Origin: Rhizobium sp. Root482 | GTDB taxonomy: Bacteria; Pseudomonadota; Alphaproteobacteria; Rhizobiales; Rhizobiaceae | NCBI RefSeq assembly: GCF_001426565.1 | Contig: NZ_LMFA01000022.1 | Span: 166,955 to 230,954 of the forward strand | Direction of reading: 5' to 3' | DNA: 64,000 nucleotides | Shown here: positions 7,253 through 15,290 of the stretch, in pieces | How the letters are laid out: each line of letters starts with the position of its first letter | Position numbering within the stretch: the first letter of the stretch is position 1 | Made by a program: the position numbers and the translations under genes | The notes under the pieces: generated by a model | Databases searched by the model: none | What the model saw: only the letters and a program-made list of their open reading frames with translations | What the model was told of the DNA's origin: nothing

Positions 7253-8127
7253 GCGCCAAGCTTGCCGCCTATAATTTCGCCTATCTCGACGAGCAGACCA
7301 AGCGGATGATCCGCCGGGCGATCCTGAAGGCGATCGCCATCCCCGGCTACCAGGTTCCCTTCGCCTCGCGCGAAATGCCCATGCCCTACGGCTGGGGCAC
7401 CGGCGGCGTACAGGTGACGGCGGCGATCCTCGGGCCGGACGACGTGCTGAAGGTCATCGATCAGGGCGCCGACGACACCACGAATGCGGTGTCGATCCGC
7501 GCCTTCTTCCAGAAGGTCGCCAATGTCGCGGTCACCACGAAGACGCGCGAGGCGACGATCATCCAGACGCGCCATCGCATCCCGGAGGAGACGCTTTCCG
7601 CCGGCCAGACGCTGGTCTACCAGGTGCCGATCCCCGAACCCCTGCGCTTTCTCGAGCCGCGCGAGACCGAGACCCGCAAGATGCATGCGCTGGAGGAATA
7701 CGGCCTCATGCATGTAAAACTCTACGAGGACATCGCCCGCAACGGCCATATCGCCACCACCTATGCCTATCCGGTCAAGGTCGAGGGGCGCTATGTCATG
7801 GACCCCTCGCCGACGCCGAAATTCGACAATCCGAAAATGCATATGTCGGAGGCGCTGCAGCTGTTCGGCGCCGGTCGCGAAAAGCGCATCTATGCCGTAC
7901 CGCCCCATACCGATGTCGTCAGCCTCGACTTCGAGGACCATCCCTTCGAGATCCAGCATTTCGACAGGCCCTGCGCGCTCTGCGGCGCCGAAAATGTCTA
8001 TCTCGACGAGGTGGTGCTCGACGACAAGGGCGGGCGCATGTTCGTCTGCTCGGACACCGACCATTGCGAGGACCGCCGGGAGCATGGCCATGAGGGCGAG
8101 ATGCTGGGACGGGAGGCGGCGGAATGA
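7249..8127 (+). CDS. phnJ: carbon-phosphorus lyase, radical SAM subunit PhnJ
   Basis: This is the 292-residue catalytic subunit that breaks the C-P bond of 5-phosphoribosyl 1-phosphonate. It releases the alkane and makes the 1,2-cyclic phosphate. The iron-sulphur cysteines are all present: Cys242, Cys245, Cys267 and Cys273, matching E. coli Cys241/244/266/272 with one residue shift. The N-terminal LAAYNFAYLDEQTKRMIRR is split as AAYNFAYLDEQTK and MIRRAILKA. PMPYGWGTGGVQ and HTDVVSLDFEDHPFE are also typical. It is coupled to phnI by an ATGA overlap. Unusually, the next operon gene is 260 bp away, separated by a palindromic repeat. Confidence 0.97.
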   Translation: MSAKLAAYNFAYLDEQTKRMIRRAILKAIAIPGYQVPFASREMPMPYGWGTGGVQVTAAILGPDDVLKVIDQGADDTTNAVSIRAFFQKVANVAVTTKTREATIIQTRHRIPEETLSAGQTLVYQVPIPEPLRFLEPRETETRKMHALEEYGLMHVKLYEDIARNGHIATTYAYPVKVEGRYVMDPSPTPKFDNPKMHMSEALQLFGAGREKRIYAVPPHTDVVSLDFEDHPFEIQHFDRPCALCGAENVYLDEVVLDDKGGRMFVCSDTDHCEDRREHGHEGEMLGREAAE

Positions 8128-8154
8128 GTGCGATGGCTGAATATTTGCTTCGGA

Positions 8155-8335
8155 GCGTGCCGCACGCTTCCTCTTCTCCCCAGCGGGGAGAAGTGCCGAG
8201 CGGATGCCAGGCGATGAGGGGGGCTTCGGCGAAGCCGGAGCCACATCGACGTTATATTGAAATTGGCTGCCTTCGGCCCCCCTCATCCGGCGCTGCGCGC
8301 CACCTTCGCCCCGCTGGGGAGAAGAGGGAGCCAGC
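8155..8335. repeat. RIME-like intergenic palindromic element inside the phn operon
   Basis: This element begins with a hairpin of the form TTCTCCCC-AGC-GGGGAGAA and continues with a GCGATGAGGGGGGCTTCGGC arm. It has the complementary arm CCTTCGGCCCCCCTCATCCG and ends with a second CCCCGCTGGGGAGAAG hairpin. The same composite structure occurs at 54437-54590. Shorter versions are at 43085, 44821, 50555 and 53691. The pattern fits the Rhizobium intergenic mosaic elements. It fills the gap between phnJ and phnK and, when transcribed, would fold into a long stem. Confidence 0.8.
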
Positions 8336-8386
8336 GGTGTTCTTCCGCCCGGAACAGCAATTCTCGCTCAGCATGGAAATTGCCCC

Positions 8387-9163
8387 ATGACCCAGACTCC
8401 CCTTCTCAAAGTCAACGATGTCTCGAAATTCTACGGCACGCGTGTCGGCTGCCGGAATGTCTCGTTCGAACTCTGGCCGGGCGAAGTTCTCGCCATCGTC
8501 GGCGAATCCGGGTCCGGAAAGACGACGCTGCTGTCCTGCCTCTCCACCCGGCTGATGCCCAGTTCCGGCGCCGTCGAATATCACATGCGCGATGGCCAGT
8601 ACCGTGATCTGGCCCGCATGGGGGAGGCGGAGCGTCGCTTCCTGATGCGCACCGACTGGGGCTTCGTGCACCAGAACCCGGCCGATGGCCTGCGCATGAC
8701 GGTGTCTGCCGGCGCCAATGTCGGCGAGCGGCTGATGGCGGTCGGCGACCGGCATTACGGCAATATCCGCGCGACCGCGGCCGACTGGCTGCGGCGCGTC
8801 GAAATCGAGGAGGACCGCATCGACGACCAGCCGCGCGCCTTCTCCGGCGGCATGCGCCAGCGCCTGCAGATCGCTCGCAACCTCGTCACCTCGCCGCGCC
8901 TCGTCTTTATGGACGAGCCGACGGGCGGGCTCGATGTCTCGGTGCAGGCAAGGCTGCTCGACCTTGTGCGCGGCCTCGTCCACGATCTCGGCCTCTCCGC
9001 CATCATCGTCACCCATGATCTTGCCGTGGCGCGCCTCCTGTCGCACCGGATGATGGTCATGAAGGACGGGCTGGTGATCGAGCAGGGCCTGACCGACCGG
9101 GTGCTCGACGATCCCCGCGAACCCTATACCCAGCTTCTCGTTTCCTCGATCCTGCAGGTCTGA
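8387..9163 (+). CDS. phnK: C-P lyase-associated ABC ATPase PhnK
   Basis: The 258-residue ABC-type ATPase has Walker A GESGSGKT, signature FSGGMRQRLQIARN, Walker B LVFMDEPTGGLD and the switch His in VTHDLAVAR. Despite its fold it is not a transporter component. PhnK binds the PhnJ face of the core complex and is needed for C-P bond cleavage. The N-terminal LKVNDVSKFYGTRVGCRNVSF is split as VNDVSKFYG and GCRNVSFELWPGE, as in PhnK. It is separated from phnJ by a repeat but keeps the canonical order. Confidence 0.95.
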   Translation: MTQTPLLKVNDVSKFYGTRVGCRNVSFELWPGEVLAIVGESGSGKTTLLSCLSTRLMPSSGAVEYHMRDGQYRDLARMGEAERRFLMRTDWGFVHQNPADGLRMTVSAGANVGERLMAVGDRHYGNIRATAADWLRRVEIEEDRIDDQPRAFSGGMRQRLQIARNLVTSPRLVFMDEPTGGLDVSVQARLLDLVRGLVHDLGLSAIIVTHDLAVARLLSHRMMVMKDGLVIEQGLTDRVLDDPREPYTQLLVSSILQV

Positions 9164-9164
9164 A

Positions 9165-9207
9165 CATGGTTCCGAAAAGTGGGAACCGGTTTTCGGACCA
9201 AACCATG
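9165..9207. repeat. short rhizobial palindrome between phnK and phnL
   Basis: CATGGT pairs with ACCATG at the outside. Inside, TCCGAAAA pairs with TTTTCGGA around GTGGGAACCGG. This exact type of palindrome is widely dispersed between rhizobial genes. It begins 1 bp after the phnK stop and leaves only the phnL ribosome binding site (AAAAGGAG) before phnL. Confidence 0.75.
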
Positions 9208-9227
9208 CTCCAAAAGGAGAAATAGTC

Positions 9228-9935
9228 ATGGCCACGCCGCTTGTTGTTTCCGAAGTCGCCAAGAGCTTCACCATGCATCTGCGCGACGGTATCCGCCTGC
9301 CGGTCGTCTCCGGTGTCTCCTTTTCCGTCAGGAAAGGTGAATGCGTCGTGCTGGGCGGCCCGTCGGGCGTCGGCAAGAGCTCGATCCTCAAGATGCTCTA
9401 TGGCAATTATGCCGTCGATGCCGGCCAGATCCTGATCGAGCACCAGGGACGGCTGGTCGATCTCGCCGATGCCGCGCCCCGTGCGGTTCTGGAAGTCCGG
9501 CGCGATACGCTCGGCTATGTCAGCCAGTTCCTGCGCGTCGTTCCCCGCGTTCCGGCGCTTGACGTCGTCGCCGAGCCGCTGCTGGCGCGCGGCATCGACC
9601 AGGTGGAGGCGCGGGAAAAGGCTTCCGACCTCCTGGCAAGGCTCAACCTGCCGCGCGAACTCTGGCAATTGCCGCCGGCCACCTTTTCCGGCGGCGAACA
9701 GCAGCGCGTCAACATCGCCCGCGGCTTCATTACCGACCATGCGATCCTTCTGCTCGACGAGCCGACAGCCTCGCTCGATGCGAAGAACCGCCGCGTCGTC
9801 ATCGATCTGATCGCCGCCAAGAAGGCCGAGGGTGTCGCGCTGCTCGGCATCTTCCACGACGAGGAAGTGCGTGACGCCGTCGCCGACCGCATTCTCGATG
9901 TCTCCGCCTTTTCGCCGCGAAAGGCCGCCGCATGA
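9228..9935 (+). CDS. phnL: C-P lyase-associated ABC ATPase PhnL
   Basis: The 235-residue ABC ATPase works with PhnGHI in the first step, phosphonate transfer to ATP. Motifs seen: [14 protein letters not shown] near the N-terminus (typical PhnL), Walker [11 protein letters not shown], signature [14 protein letters not shown], and Walker [13 protein letters not shown]. The ribosome binding site AAAAGGAG stands 8 bp before the ATG at 9228. The stop overlaps the start of the following hexapeptide transferase gene by 4 bp, so the two are coupled. Confidence 0.95.
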   Translation: MATPLVVSEVAKSFTMHLRDGIRLPVVSGVSFSVRKGECVVLGGPSGVGKSSILKMLYGNYAVDAGQILIEHQGRLVDLADAAPRAVLEVRRDTLGYVSQFLRVVPRVPALDVVAEPLLARGIDQVEAREKASDLLARLNLPRELWQLPPATFSGGEQQRVNIARGFITDHAILLLDEPTASLDAKNRRVVIDLIAAKKAEGVALLGIFHDEEVRDAVADRILDVSAFSPRKAAA

Positions 9936-10549
9936 GCAAGAGGCTGAGCGAAGAGCCGGCCGTGGACCCGACCGCCATCGTGACCGGATCCACGCTTGGC
10001 CGCTATACCGAAGTGGGCGAACGCTGCCGCATCGACGAAGCCGAACTCGGCGATTATTCCTATATCGAGCGCGACGGTTCCATCTGGTGCGCGACGATCG
10101 GCAAATTCGCCAATCTGGCATCATCCGTGCGCATCAACGCCACCAATCACCCGATGGGCCGGGCGACGCTGCATCATTTCACCTACCGGTCTTCCTATTA
10201 TTGGCCGGATGCCGGGCTGGACCAGGATTTCTTCGCCTGGCGCCGCGAAAACCGTGTCACCATCGGACATGATGTCTGGATTGGCCATGGGTCCACCGTG
10301 TTGCCGGGCGTGACCGTGGGCAATGGCGCGGTGATCGGCGCCGGTGCTGTCGTCTCCAGGGATGTCGCGCCCTATGCCATCGTCGGCGGCGTGCCGGCAA
10401 GGCTGATCCGCGAGCGCTTCGGGAGCGAGATCGCCGCGCGGTTCGAAAAACTTACCTGGTGGGATTGGGAGCATGCGAAGCTCCGCGATGCGCTCGACGA
10501 CTTCCGGATGCTCGACGCGGATGCATTCCTCACCCGTCACAATGCCTGA
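9932..10549 (+). CDS. phosphonate-cluster hexapeptide-repeat transferase
   Basis: This 205-residue left-handed beta-helix protein has repeated I-G-x-x-x motifs. The clearest are near residues 110-155: [19 protein letters not shown] (split as [12 protein letters not shown] and [20 protein letters not shown]) and [17 protein letters not shown]. The LbH domain, tail and phn context match the phosphonate-metabolism hexapeptide transferase family found beside phnL in many alphaproteobacteria. It may acetylate aminoalkylphosphonates or a pathway intermediate, as PhnO (unrelated GNAT fold) does in E. coli. That function is inferred. It overlaps phnL by 4 bp and ends the first phn transcription unit. 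Confidence 0.85.
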   Translation: MSKRLSEEPAVDPTAIVTGSTLGRYTEVGERCRIDEAELGDYSYIERDGSIWCATIGKFANLASSVRINATNHPMGRATLHHFTYRSSYYWPDAGLDQDFFAWRRENRVTIGHDVWIGHGSTVLPGVTVGNGAVIGAGAVVSRDVAPYAIVGGVPARLIRERFGSEIAARFEKLTWWDWEHAKLRDALDDFRMLDADAFLTRHNA

Positions 10550-10589
10550 ATTTCGCCGCTGCAGTCCATGCCCGCCCGGGCATCGTCGA

Positions 10590-10618
10590 CTGTAACGAAA
10601 CCGACATAGAACTGACAT
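10590..10618 (+). promoter_or_regulatory. Pho box with three tandem half-sites upstream of phnC
   Basis: CTGTAAC-GAAA-CCGACAT-AGAA-CTGACAT shows three 7-mers in exact 11-bp phase, each close to the PhoB half-site CTGTCAT. It lies 72 bp before the phnC start. This is the best Pho box in the window. It argues that phnCDE is transcribed on its own under phosphate limitation. Confidence 0.7.
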
Positions 10619-10689
10619 CCCCCCTTCATCAAGCGCCGTTAAGGCAAGGGCATGCCGATGACCGGTATCGCCAAAGAGGACGAGCGCCC

Positions 10690-11547
10690 ATGTTTCAGAT
10701 GAAGCCCATGTTTCAGATGAAGAACGTGACCCGACGATTCGACAAGAAGACTGCCGTCGATGCGGTGACCTTCGATATCCCGCAGGGTCAGATGGTCGGC
10801 ATCATCGGCCGGTCGGGCGCCGGCAAGTCGACGCTTCTGAGGATGATCAACCGCCTCAACGACGTCTCCTCCGGCTCCATCCATTTCGGCGATCTCGAAG
10901 TCTCGGCGCTGCGAGGTGCGGCCCTACGAAACTGGCAGCGCGATTGCGCCATGATCTTCCAGCAGTTCAACCTCGTGCCGCGCCTCGATGTACTGACCAA
11001 CGTGCTGCTCGGCCGTCTCAATCACCGCTCCACCGTGCTCAGCATCCTCAACATGTTCACCCGCGAGGAGCGCATCATGGCCATCGGCGCGCTGGAACGG
11101 CTCGGCATCGAGCAGACGGCGCTGCAGGCGGCGGGCACGCTTTCCGGCGGCCAGCAGCAGCGCGTCGCCATCGCCCGCGCCCTCATGCAGCAACCGAAGA
11201 TGCTGCTTGCCGACGAGCCGATCGCCTCGCTCGATCCGCTGAACGCCAAGATCGTCATGGATGCGCTGCGCGATATCAACGAGCGCGACGGCATCACCGT
11301 CGTCACCAATCTGCACACGCTGGATACGGCGCGCAATTACTGCGAGCGCATTATCGGCATGGCGCATGGCCGTGTCGTGTTCGACGGCCCGCCGCGGGAC
11401 CTGACGGCCGCCGCCGTCAGCGAAATCTATGGCGGCGTCGAGATCGAGGAGGCGATGACCTCGACAAGCATCGTCAGTCCCGCTGCCCCGGTGCAGGACA
11501 ACAGGAAATCCGCCGGCGTGAAGCCGCTGGCACTGGCCGGCCTCTGA
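10690..11547 (+). CDS. phnC: phosphonate ABC transporter ATP-binding protein PhnC
   Basis: The 285-residue ATPase of the phosphonate importer has Walker [10 protein letters not shown], signature [14 protein letters not shown], Walker [14 protein letters not shown], and the PhnC hallmark segments [11 protein letters not shown] and [18 protein letters not shown]. Two in-frame ATGs exist (10690 and 10708) inside an 18-bp near-perfect tandem duplication of ATGTTTCAGATGAAG. The first has the better spacing to AAGAGGA; the second would give the usual PhnC N-terminus. A longer in-frame extension upstream is not supported. It is followed by phnD, phnE1 and phnE2. Confidence 0.95.
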   Translation: MFQMKPMFQMKNVTRRFDKKTAVDAVTFDIPQGQMVGIIGRSGAGKSTLLRMINRLNDVSSGSIHFGDLEVSALRGAALRNWQRDCAMIFQQFNLVPRLDVLTNVLLGRLNHRSTVLSILNMFTREERIMAIGALERLGIEQTALQAAGTLSGGQQQRVAIARALMQQPKMLLADEPIASLDPLNAKIVMDALRDINERDGITVVTNLHTLDTARNYCERIIGMAHGRVVFDGPPRDLTAAAVSEIYGGVEIEEAMTSTSIVSPAAPVQDNRKSAGVKPLALAGL

Positions 11548-11633
11548 GGCTCGCCAAGATCGAAAGCCCGCGTCAAGGGCGATCGCTTTGCAACGACGAC
11601 AAGCCGGCGCCGCCGGACAACAGGAGAAGACCC

Positions 11634-12539
11634 ATGTTGAAGAATGCCCTCTTGAGCGCCGTGGCGCTCATCGCCTTCGCCGGCCACGTCCAGGCCGAAG
11701 ACCTCAAGGAATTCCGCGTCGGCATCATCGGCGGCGAGAACGAGGCCGACCGCCTGCGCAATTTCCAATGCCTGTCGGACACGCTTCCGCAGGCGATCGG
11801 CGTCGAGAAGGTTTCCTTCTTCCCGGCCGCCGATTATGACGGCGTCATTCAGGGCCTGCTTGGCGGCACGCTCGACTATGCTGAACTCGGCGCCTCCGGT
11901 TATGCCAAGATCTATCTTGCCAAGGCAGATGCGGTCGAGCCGATCCTGACGACCGAGCAGACCGACGGCTCGACCGGCTATTATTCGATCATGGTTGCCC
12001 GCAAGGATGCCGGCTTCACCAAGGTCGAGGACCTGAAGGGCAAGAAGCTCGGCTTTGCCGACCCGGATTCGACCTCCGGCTACCTGATCCCGAACGTCAC
12101 CCTGCCGGAAACGCTCGGCATGCCGGTCAAGGAATTCTTCGCGGAAACCGGCTTCGGCGGCGGTCATGAAAATCTGGTCCTCGAAGTCGTCAAGGGCACT
12201 TTCGATGCCGGCACGACCTTCGGTTCGGGCATCGGCGAATTCAAGGAGGGCTATACTTCCGGCAATCTGCGCAAGATGGTCGACAAGGGCATCGTCGACA
12301 TGAACGACCTGGTCGAGCTGTGGCGCTCGCCGCTGATCCCGAACGGCCCGATCGTCGTGCGCTCGTCGCTCAACGACGACATGAAGGCCAAGTTCAAGCA
12401 ATTCATGATGGACCTGCCGAAGACCGATGCGGCCTGCTTCGCAGCCATCCAGGGCGGCGATTTCAAGGGCTTCGTCGAGGTCAATGCCGATTTCTACAAG
12501 CCGATCATCGACGCCCGCAAGTCGACCATCGGCGGCTGA
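11634..12539 (+). CDS. phnD: phosphonate ABC transporter substrate-binding protein PhnD
   Basis: This is a 301-residue periplasmic binding protein. The signal peptide covers about residues 1-21 (cleavage after VQA). The mature part starts EDLKEFRVGIIGGENEADRL and is split as FRVGIIGGENEADRL. YDGVIQGLLGGTLDYAELG and SGYLIPNVTLPETLG are typical PhnD segments that line the phosphonate site. AGGAG lies 9 bp upstream of the ATG. A GC-rich stem-loop follows the stop, which may raise phnD mRNA relative to the permease genes, as is common for binding-protein genes. Confidence 0.95.
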   Translation: MLKNALLSAVALIAFAGHVQAEDLKEFRVGIIGGENEADRLRNFQCLSDTLPQAIGVEKVSFFPAADYDGVIQGLLGGTLDYAELGASGYAKIYLAKADAVEPILTTEQTDGSTGYYSIMVARKDAGFTKVEDLKGKKLGFADPDSTSGYLIPNVTLPETLGMPVKEFFAETGFGGGHENLVLEVVKGTFDAGTTFGSGIGEFKEGYTSGNLRKMVDKGIVDMNDLVELWRSPLIPNGPIVVRSSLNDDMKAKFKQFMMDLPKTDAACFAAIQGGDFKGFVEVNADFYKPIIDARKSTIGG

Positions 12540-12556
12540 TCCACCAACCCAGGATC

Positions 12557-12586
12557 GGCGCCGGTTGCGATCCGGCCGGCGCCTTT
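12557..12586 (+). terminator. stem-loop between phnD and phnE (attenuator candidate)
   Basis: GGCGCCGG pairs with CCGGCGCC across an 11-nt loop, followed by TTT. The short T-run suggests partial termination or 3'-end protection of phnD mRNA rather than full termination, because phnE genes follow on the same strand. Confidence 0.5.
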
Positions 12587-12647
12587 CTCATCGACGTTGC
12601 CCACGCGCGACGTCATGGTCGAGCCCGACCATGACGGAGGAGAGGTT

Positions 12648-13658
12648 GTGGCCGTGTCGGTGTTGCGTTACCCAATCCTCCTGCAGGCGATAACCATGAA
12701 CATGAATAGGCTTGGTGACGGTTTCAGCGAGAAGGGCGCGCTGATCGAGCGGCATTTTCAAGAGCTTGCCGGCCGCCGCCGCCTCTATACATGGCTCGGC
12801 CTTGCCGTGCTTTTTCTTGCGCTCACGGGCTCGCTCTGGTTCGCCAACGAGACGAATGCCGGCAAGTTCTTCGACCGGCTCCCCCATTTCTTCGATTTTG
12901 TCGGCGATCTCGTGCCACGCGACGGGGCGGAGATTGGCCGCGCCTTGTTCGATCTGCCCTCGCCCTATGACGATGGCAGCCTGAAATATGATTATCCGGA
13001 AGGCCGCCTCTACCTGACGGACACGATCTACGTGCCCGAATATGTCTACAAGATGCTGGAAACGCTGAATATCGCGATCTTTTCCACCATCTTCGGCCTC
13101 GCCTTCGGCTTTCTCCTCTCTTTCCTTGCGGCCCGAAACCTGATGCCCAATCCGTGGGTGCGCGGTCCTGTCCGCCGGCTTATGGAATTGCTGCGGGCCT
13201 TTCCCGAGGTGGTGATTGCCGGCTTCTTTCTTGCCATCCTGTCGCTCGGCCCGATCCCGGCGATCATTGCCGTGTCGGTGCACACGGTCGGCGCGCTTGG
13301 CAAGCTTTTCTTCGAGGTCGTCGAAAATGCCGACATGCGGCCGGACGAGGGCCTGAAGGCCGCTGGCGGCAATTGGTTCGAGCGGGTCTGGTTCGGCATC
13401 GTGCCGCAGGTCATGCCGAATTTCATGAGCTATTTCCTGCTTCGCCTGGAAATCAACGTGCGCGCCTCCACCATCATCGGCGCGGTCGGCGGCGGTGGCA
13501 TCGGCGAGCCGCTGCGCCTGTCGATCAGCCAGGGTCACGAGGCAAAGACGCTCGCCATCGTCCTCCTGCTGTTGTCGACGATCATCGCCGTCGATCAGTT
13601 TTCCGCATGGCTGCGGCGCCGCCTCGTCGGTGACCAGGCCTTCCAGCTTGCGCAATAG
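12648..13658 (+). CDS. phnE: phosphonate ABC transporter permease PhnE (first copy)
   Basis: The 336-residue inner-membrane permease (from GTG 12648) has an N-terminal transmembrane segment near residues 45-65, a periplasmic stretch, and then a BPD-type permease domain with about five segments. Family motifs: TLNIAIFSTIFGLAFGFLLSF (split as ETLNIAIFSTIFG), FLAARNLMPN, and the ATPase-coupling EAA loop around NADMRPDEGLKAAGGNW, then TIIGAVGGGGIG. GTG at 12648 was chosen because GGAGGAG precedes it by 4 bp and it fits rhizobial PhnE. An ATG at 12696 is a possible shorter start. It forms a heterodimer with the second copy. Confidence 0.9.
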   Translation: MAVSVLRYPILLQAITMNMNRLGDGFSEKGALIERHFQELAGRRRLYTWLGLAVLFLALTGSLWFANETNAGKFFDRLPHFFDFVGDLVPRDGAEIGRALFDLPSPYDDGSLKYDYPEGRLYLTDTIYVPEYVYKMLETLNIAIFSTIFGLAFGFLLSFLAARNLMPNPWVRGPVRRLMELLRAFPEVVIAGFFLAILSLGPIPAIIAVSVHTVGALGKLFFEVVENADMRPDEGLKAAGGNWFERVWFGIVPQVMPNFMSYFLLRLEINVRASTIIGAVGGGGIGEPLRLSISQGHEAKTLAIVLLLLSTIIAVDQFSAWLRRRLVGDQAFQLAQ

Positions 13659-13667
13659 GAGCCGGTC

Positions 13668-15176
13668 ATGACCGCCAGCACCATGATGAATACCGCCCAG
13701 ATGGAGGCGGTCGCCGCCCGCCATCCGCATCTGGTCGAGGGATCGTCGCGCAAGCGGATCAGGTCGGCCCTGTTTTTCGCCGGCCTGGCGCTCTACATGG
13801 TCTATAGCTGGTGGTTCTTCTCGATCGGCCAGGTTCTTGCCAATGCCAATTGGGGCATTGCCGGCACCTATCTCGCCGACTGGGTCTCCTACGAGGTCCG
13901 TCCTGACATCCGGATAGCCGACGATGGGACAATGCAGGTCGTCTATCCCCGTTATTCGCCGCTCGGCCCCGATGCCGAGCCCGAATGGGTGCGGATCGAG
14001 ACGAGAATGATGGAGCGGACCGTTGAGGCCCCGGTCGCAACGCAACAGCAGGCACCGAAGGAAAGTTCGAGTTTCAGTTTCATGGCGCCCAATGCTGCCG
14101 TTGGCGGTGCTGCGCCGGCCGAGGTGAAGCCCGAGACCCGCACCGAGGAGGTCGTCAGCCGCGCGACCATTGCCTTCAACCCCACCACAAGTATCGACGT
14201 TGCCGAAGGCCAGGTGACTGCGGAGCACAGGGGTGAAACGCTCCGGATCGATCTCGACCGTGCCAATGGCGTCCAGCCTGTCGGCGATCTGCCGGCATGG
14301 GCAAGCCAGAAGCGGCCGGGCGAGAAGATCACGCTCTCCTTCGGCATGACCGGCTGGGCCGATGTGGACGTGGAAAAGATCAGCATTCACAATCGCTTTC
14401 CCGGATGGGCGAATTTCATCTTCGATACGCAATCGCCGTTCTTCGGCAAGTCATTCGGCGAGGTGGCAGGCCTGGTCCTTGGCGGTGAGCGTCTCGATCC
14501 GGATCGCTCCAACCTGTCGCTCGCCTGGAACAACATCCTCTACAATTCCGAATGGCAGCATCTCGATGTCTGGACCAAGCTGTTGCAGACCATTGTCATG
14601 GCCTTTGTCGGCACGCTGTTTGCCTCGGTCGTTGCCTTTCCGCTCTCGTTCCTCGCGGCCCGCAACATCACCCGTAATGGCTTGCTCAACCAGGCGACCA
14701 AGCGCTTCTTCGATTTCCTGCGCTCCGTCGACATGCTGATCTGGGCACTGTTCTTCACGCGCGCCTTCGGGCCGGGGCCGCTTGCCGGCATGTCGGCGAT
14801 CTTCTTCACCGATACGGGCACGCTCGGAAAGCTCTATTCGGAAGCGCTGGAAAATATCGACGACAAGCAGCGCGAGGGCGTCAAATCGGTGGGGGCGGCA
14901 CCCCTTGCCGTGCAGCGCTTCGGCGTCATGCCGCAGGTCCTGCCGGTCTTTGCCAGTCAGGCGCTCTATTTCTGGGAATCCAATACGCGCTCGGCGACGA
15001 TCATCGGCGCCGTCGGTGCCGGCGGCATCGGCCTGAAACTCTGGGAAGCGATGCGGACGAATTCCGATTGGGAAAACGTCTGCTATATGGTTATTCTCAT
15101 CCTCATCGTCGTCTTCCTGTTCGACGGCATCTCCAATCTGCTGCGCTCCCGTCTGATGGGCCAGAAAACACATTGA
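13668..15176 (+). CDS. phnE: phosphonate ABC transporter permease PhnE (second copy, long form)
   Basis: The 502-residue permease starts 9 bp after the first copy. One transmembrane helix lies near residues 33-54, followed by a periplasmic domain of about 230 residues. The C-terminal BPD permease domain has FLAARNITRNG, the EAA-like loop ENIDDKQREGVKSVGA, and TIIGAVGAGGIGLKLWEA. Residues about 113-160 are a low-complexity Gln/Ser/Ala/Pro/Glu-rich stretch within the periplasmic part; I believe typical rhizobial homologues are shorter there. Import of phosphonates is the expected role. Confidence 0.9.
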   Translation: MTASTMMNTAQMEAVAARHPHLVEGSSRKRIRSALFFAGLALYMVYSWWFFSIGQVLANANWGIAGTYLADWVSYEVRPDIRIADDGTMQVVYPRYSPLGPDAEPEWVRIETRMMERTVEAPVATQQQAPKESSSFSFMAPNAAVGGAAPAEVKPETRTEEVVSRATIAFNPTTSIDVAEGQVTAEHRGETLRIDLDRANGVQPVGDLPAWASQKRPGEKITLSFGMTGWADVDVEKISIHNRFPGWANFIFDTQSPFFGKSFGEVAGLVLGGERLDPDRSNLSLAWNNILYNSEWQHLDVWTKLLQTIVMAFVGTLFASVVAFPLSFLAARNITRNGLLNQATKRFFDFLRSVDMLIWALFFTRAFGPGPLAGMSAIFFTDTGTLGKLYSEALENIDDKQREGVKSVGAAPLAVQRFGVMPQVLPVFASQALYFWESNTRSATIIGAVGAGGIGLKLWEAMRTNSDWENVCYMVILILIVVFLFDGISNLLRSRLMGQKTH

Positions 15177-15199
15177 AAATGGGGCCGGACCCGTGCCGG

Positions 15200-15217
15200 C
15201 CATCACGATAATGTCAT
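15200..15217 (+). promoter_or_regulatory. weak Pho box candidate upstream of the DUF1045 gene
   Basis: CCATCAC-GATA-ATGTCAT has an 11-bp repeat, with the second half-site matching six of seven positions of CTGTCAT and the first matching four. It lies in the 114-bp gap between phnE2 and the DUF1045-phnM-phnN block. If real, this block has its own phosphate-regulated promoter. Confidence 0.35.
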
Positions 15218-15290
15218 GAAAGACGCGTAGCGACGGCATCGGATCGGTATCGTCCGCCGCCACTCCCGTGACGCCTGCAGGGAATGAACA

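Noticed and set aside
10459..10689. N-terminal extension of PhnC
   Set aside because: It overlaps the preceding gene and the Pho box and does not resemble PhnC.
12588..14432. 614-codon minus-strand open frame opposite phnE genes
   Set aside because: Antisense to two well-supported permease genes; no ribosome site and no recognisable domain.
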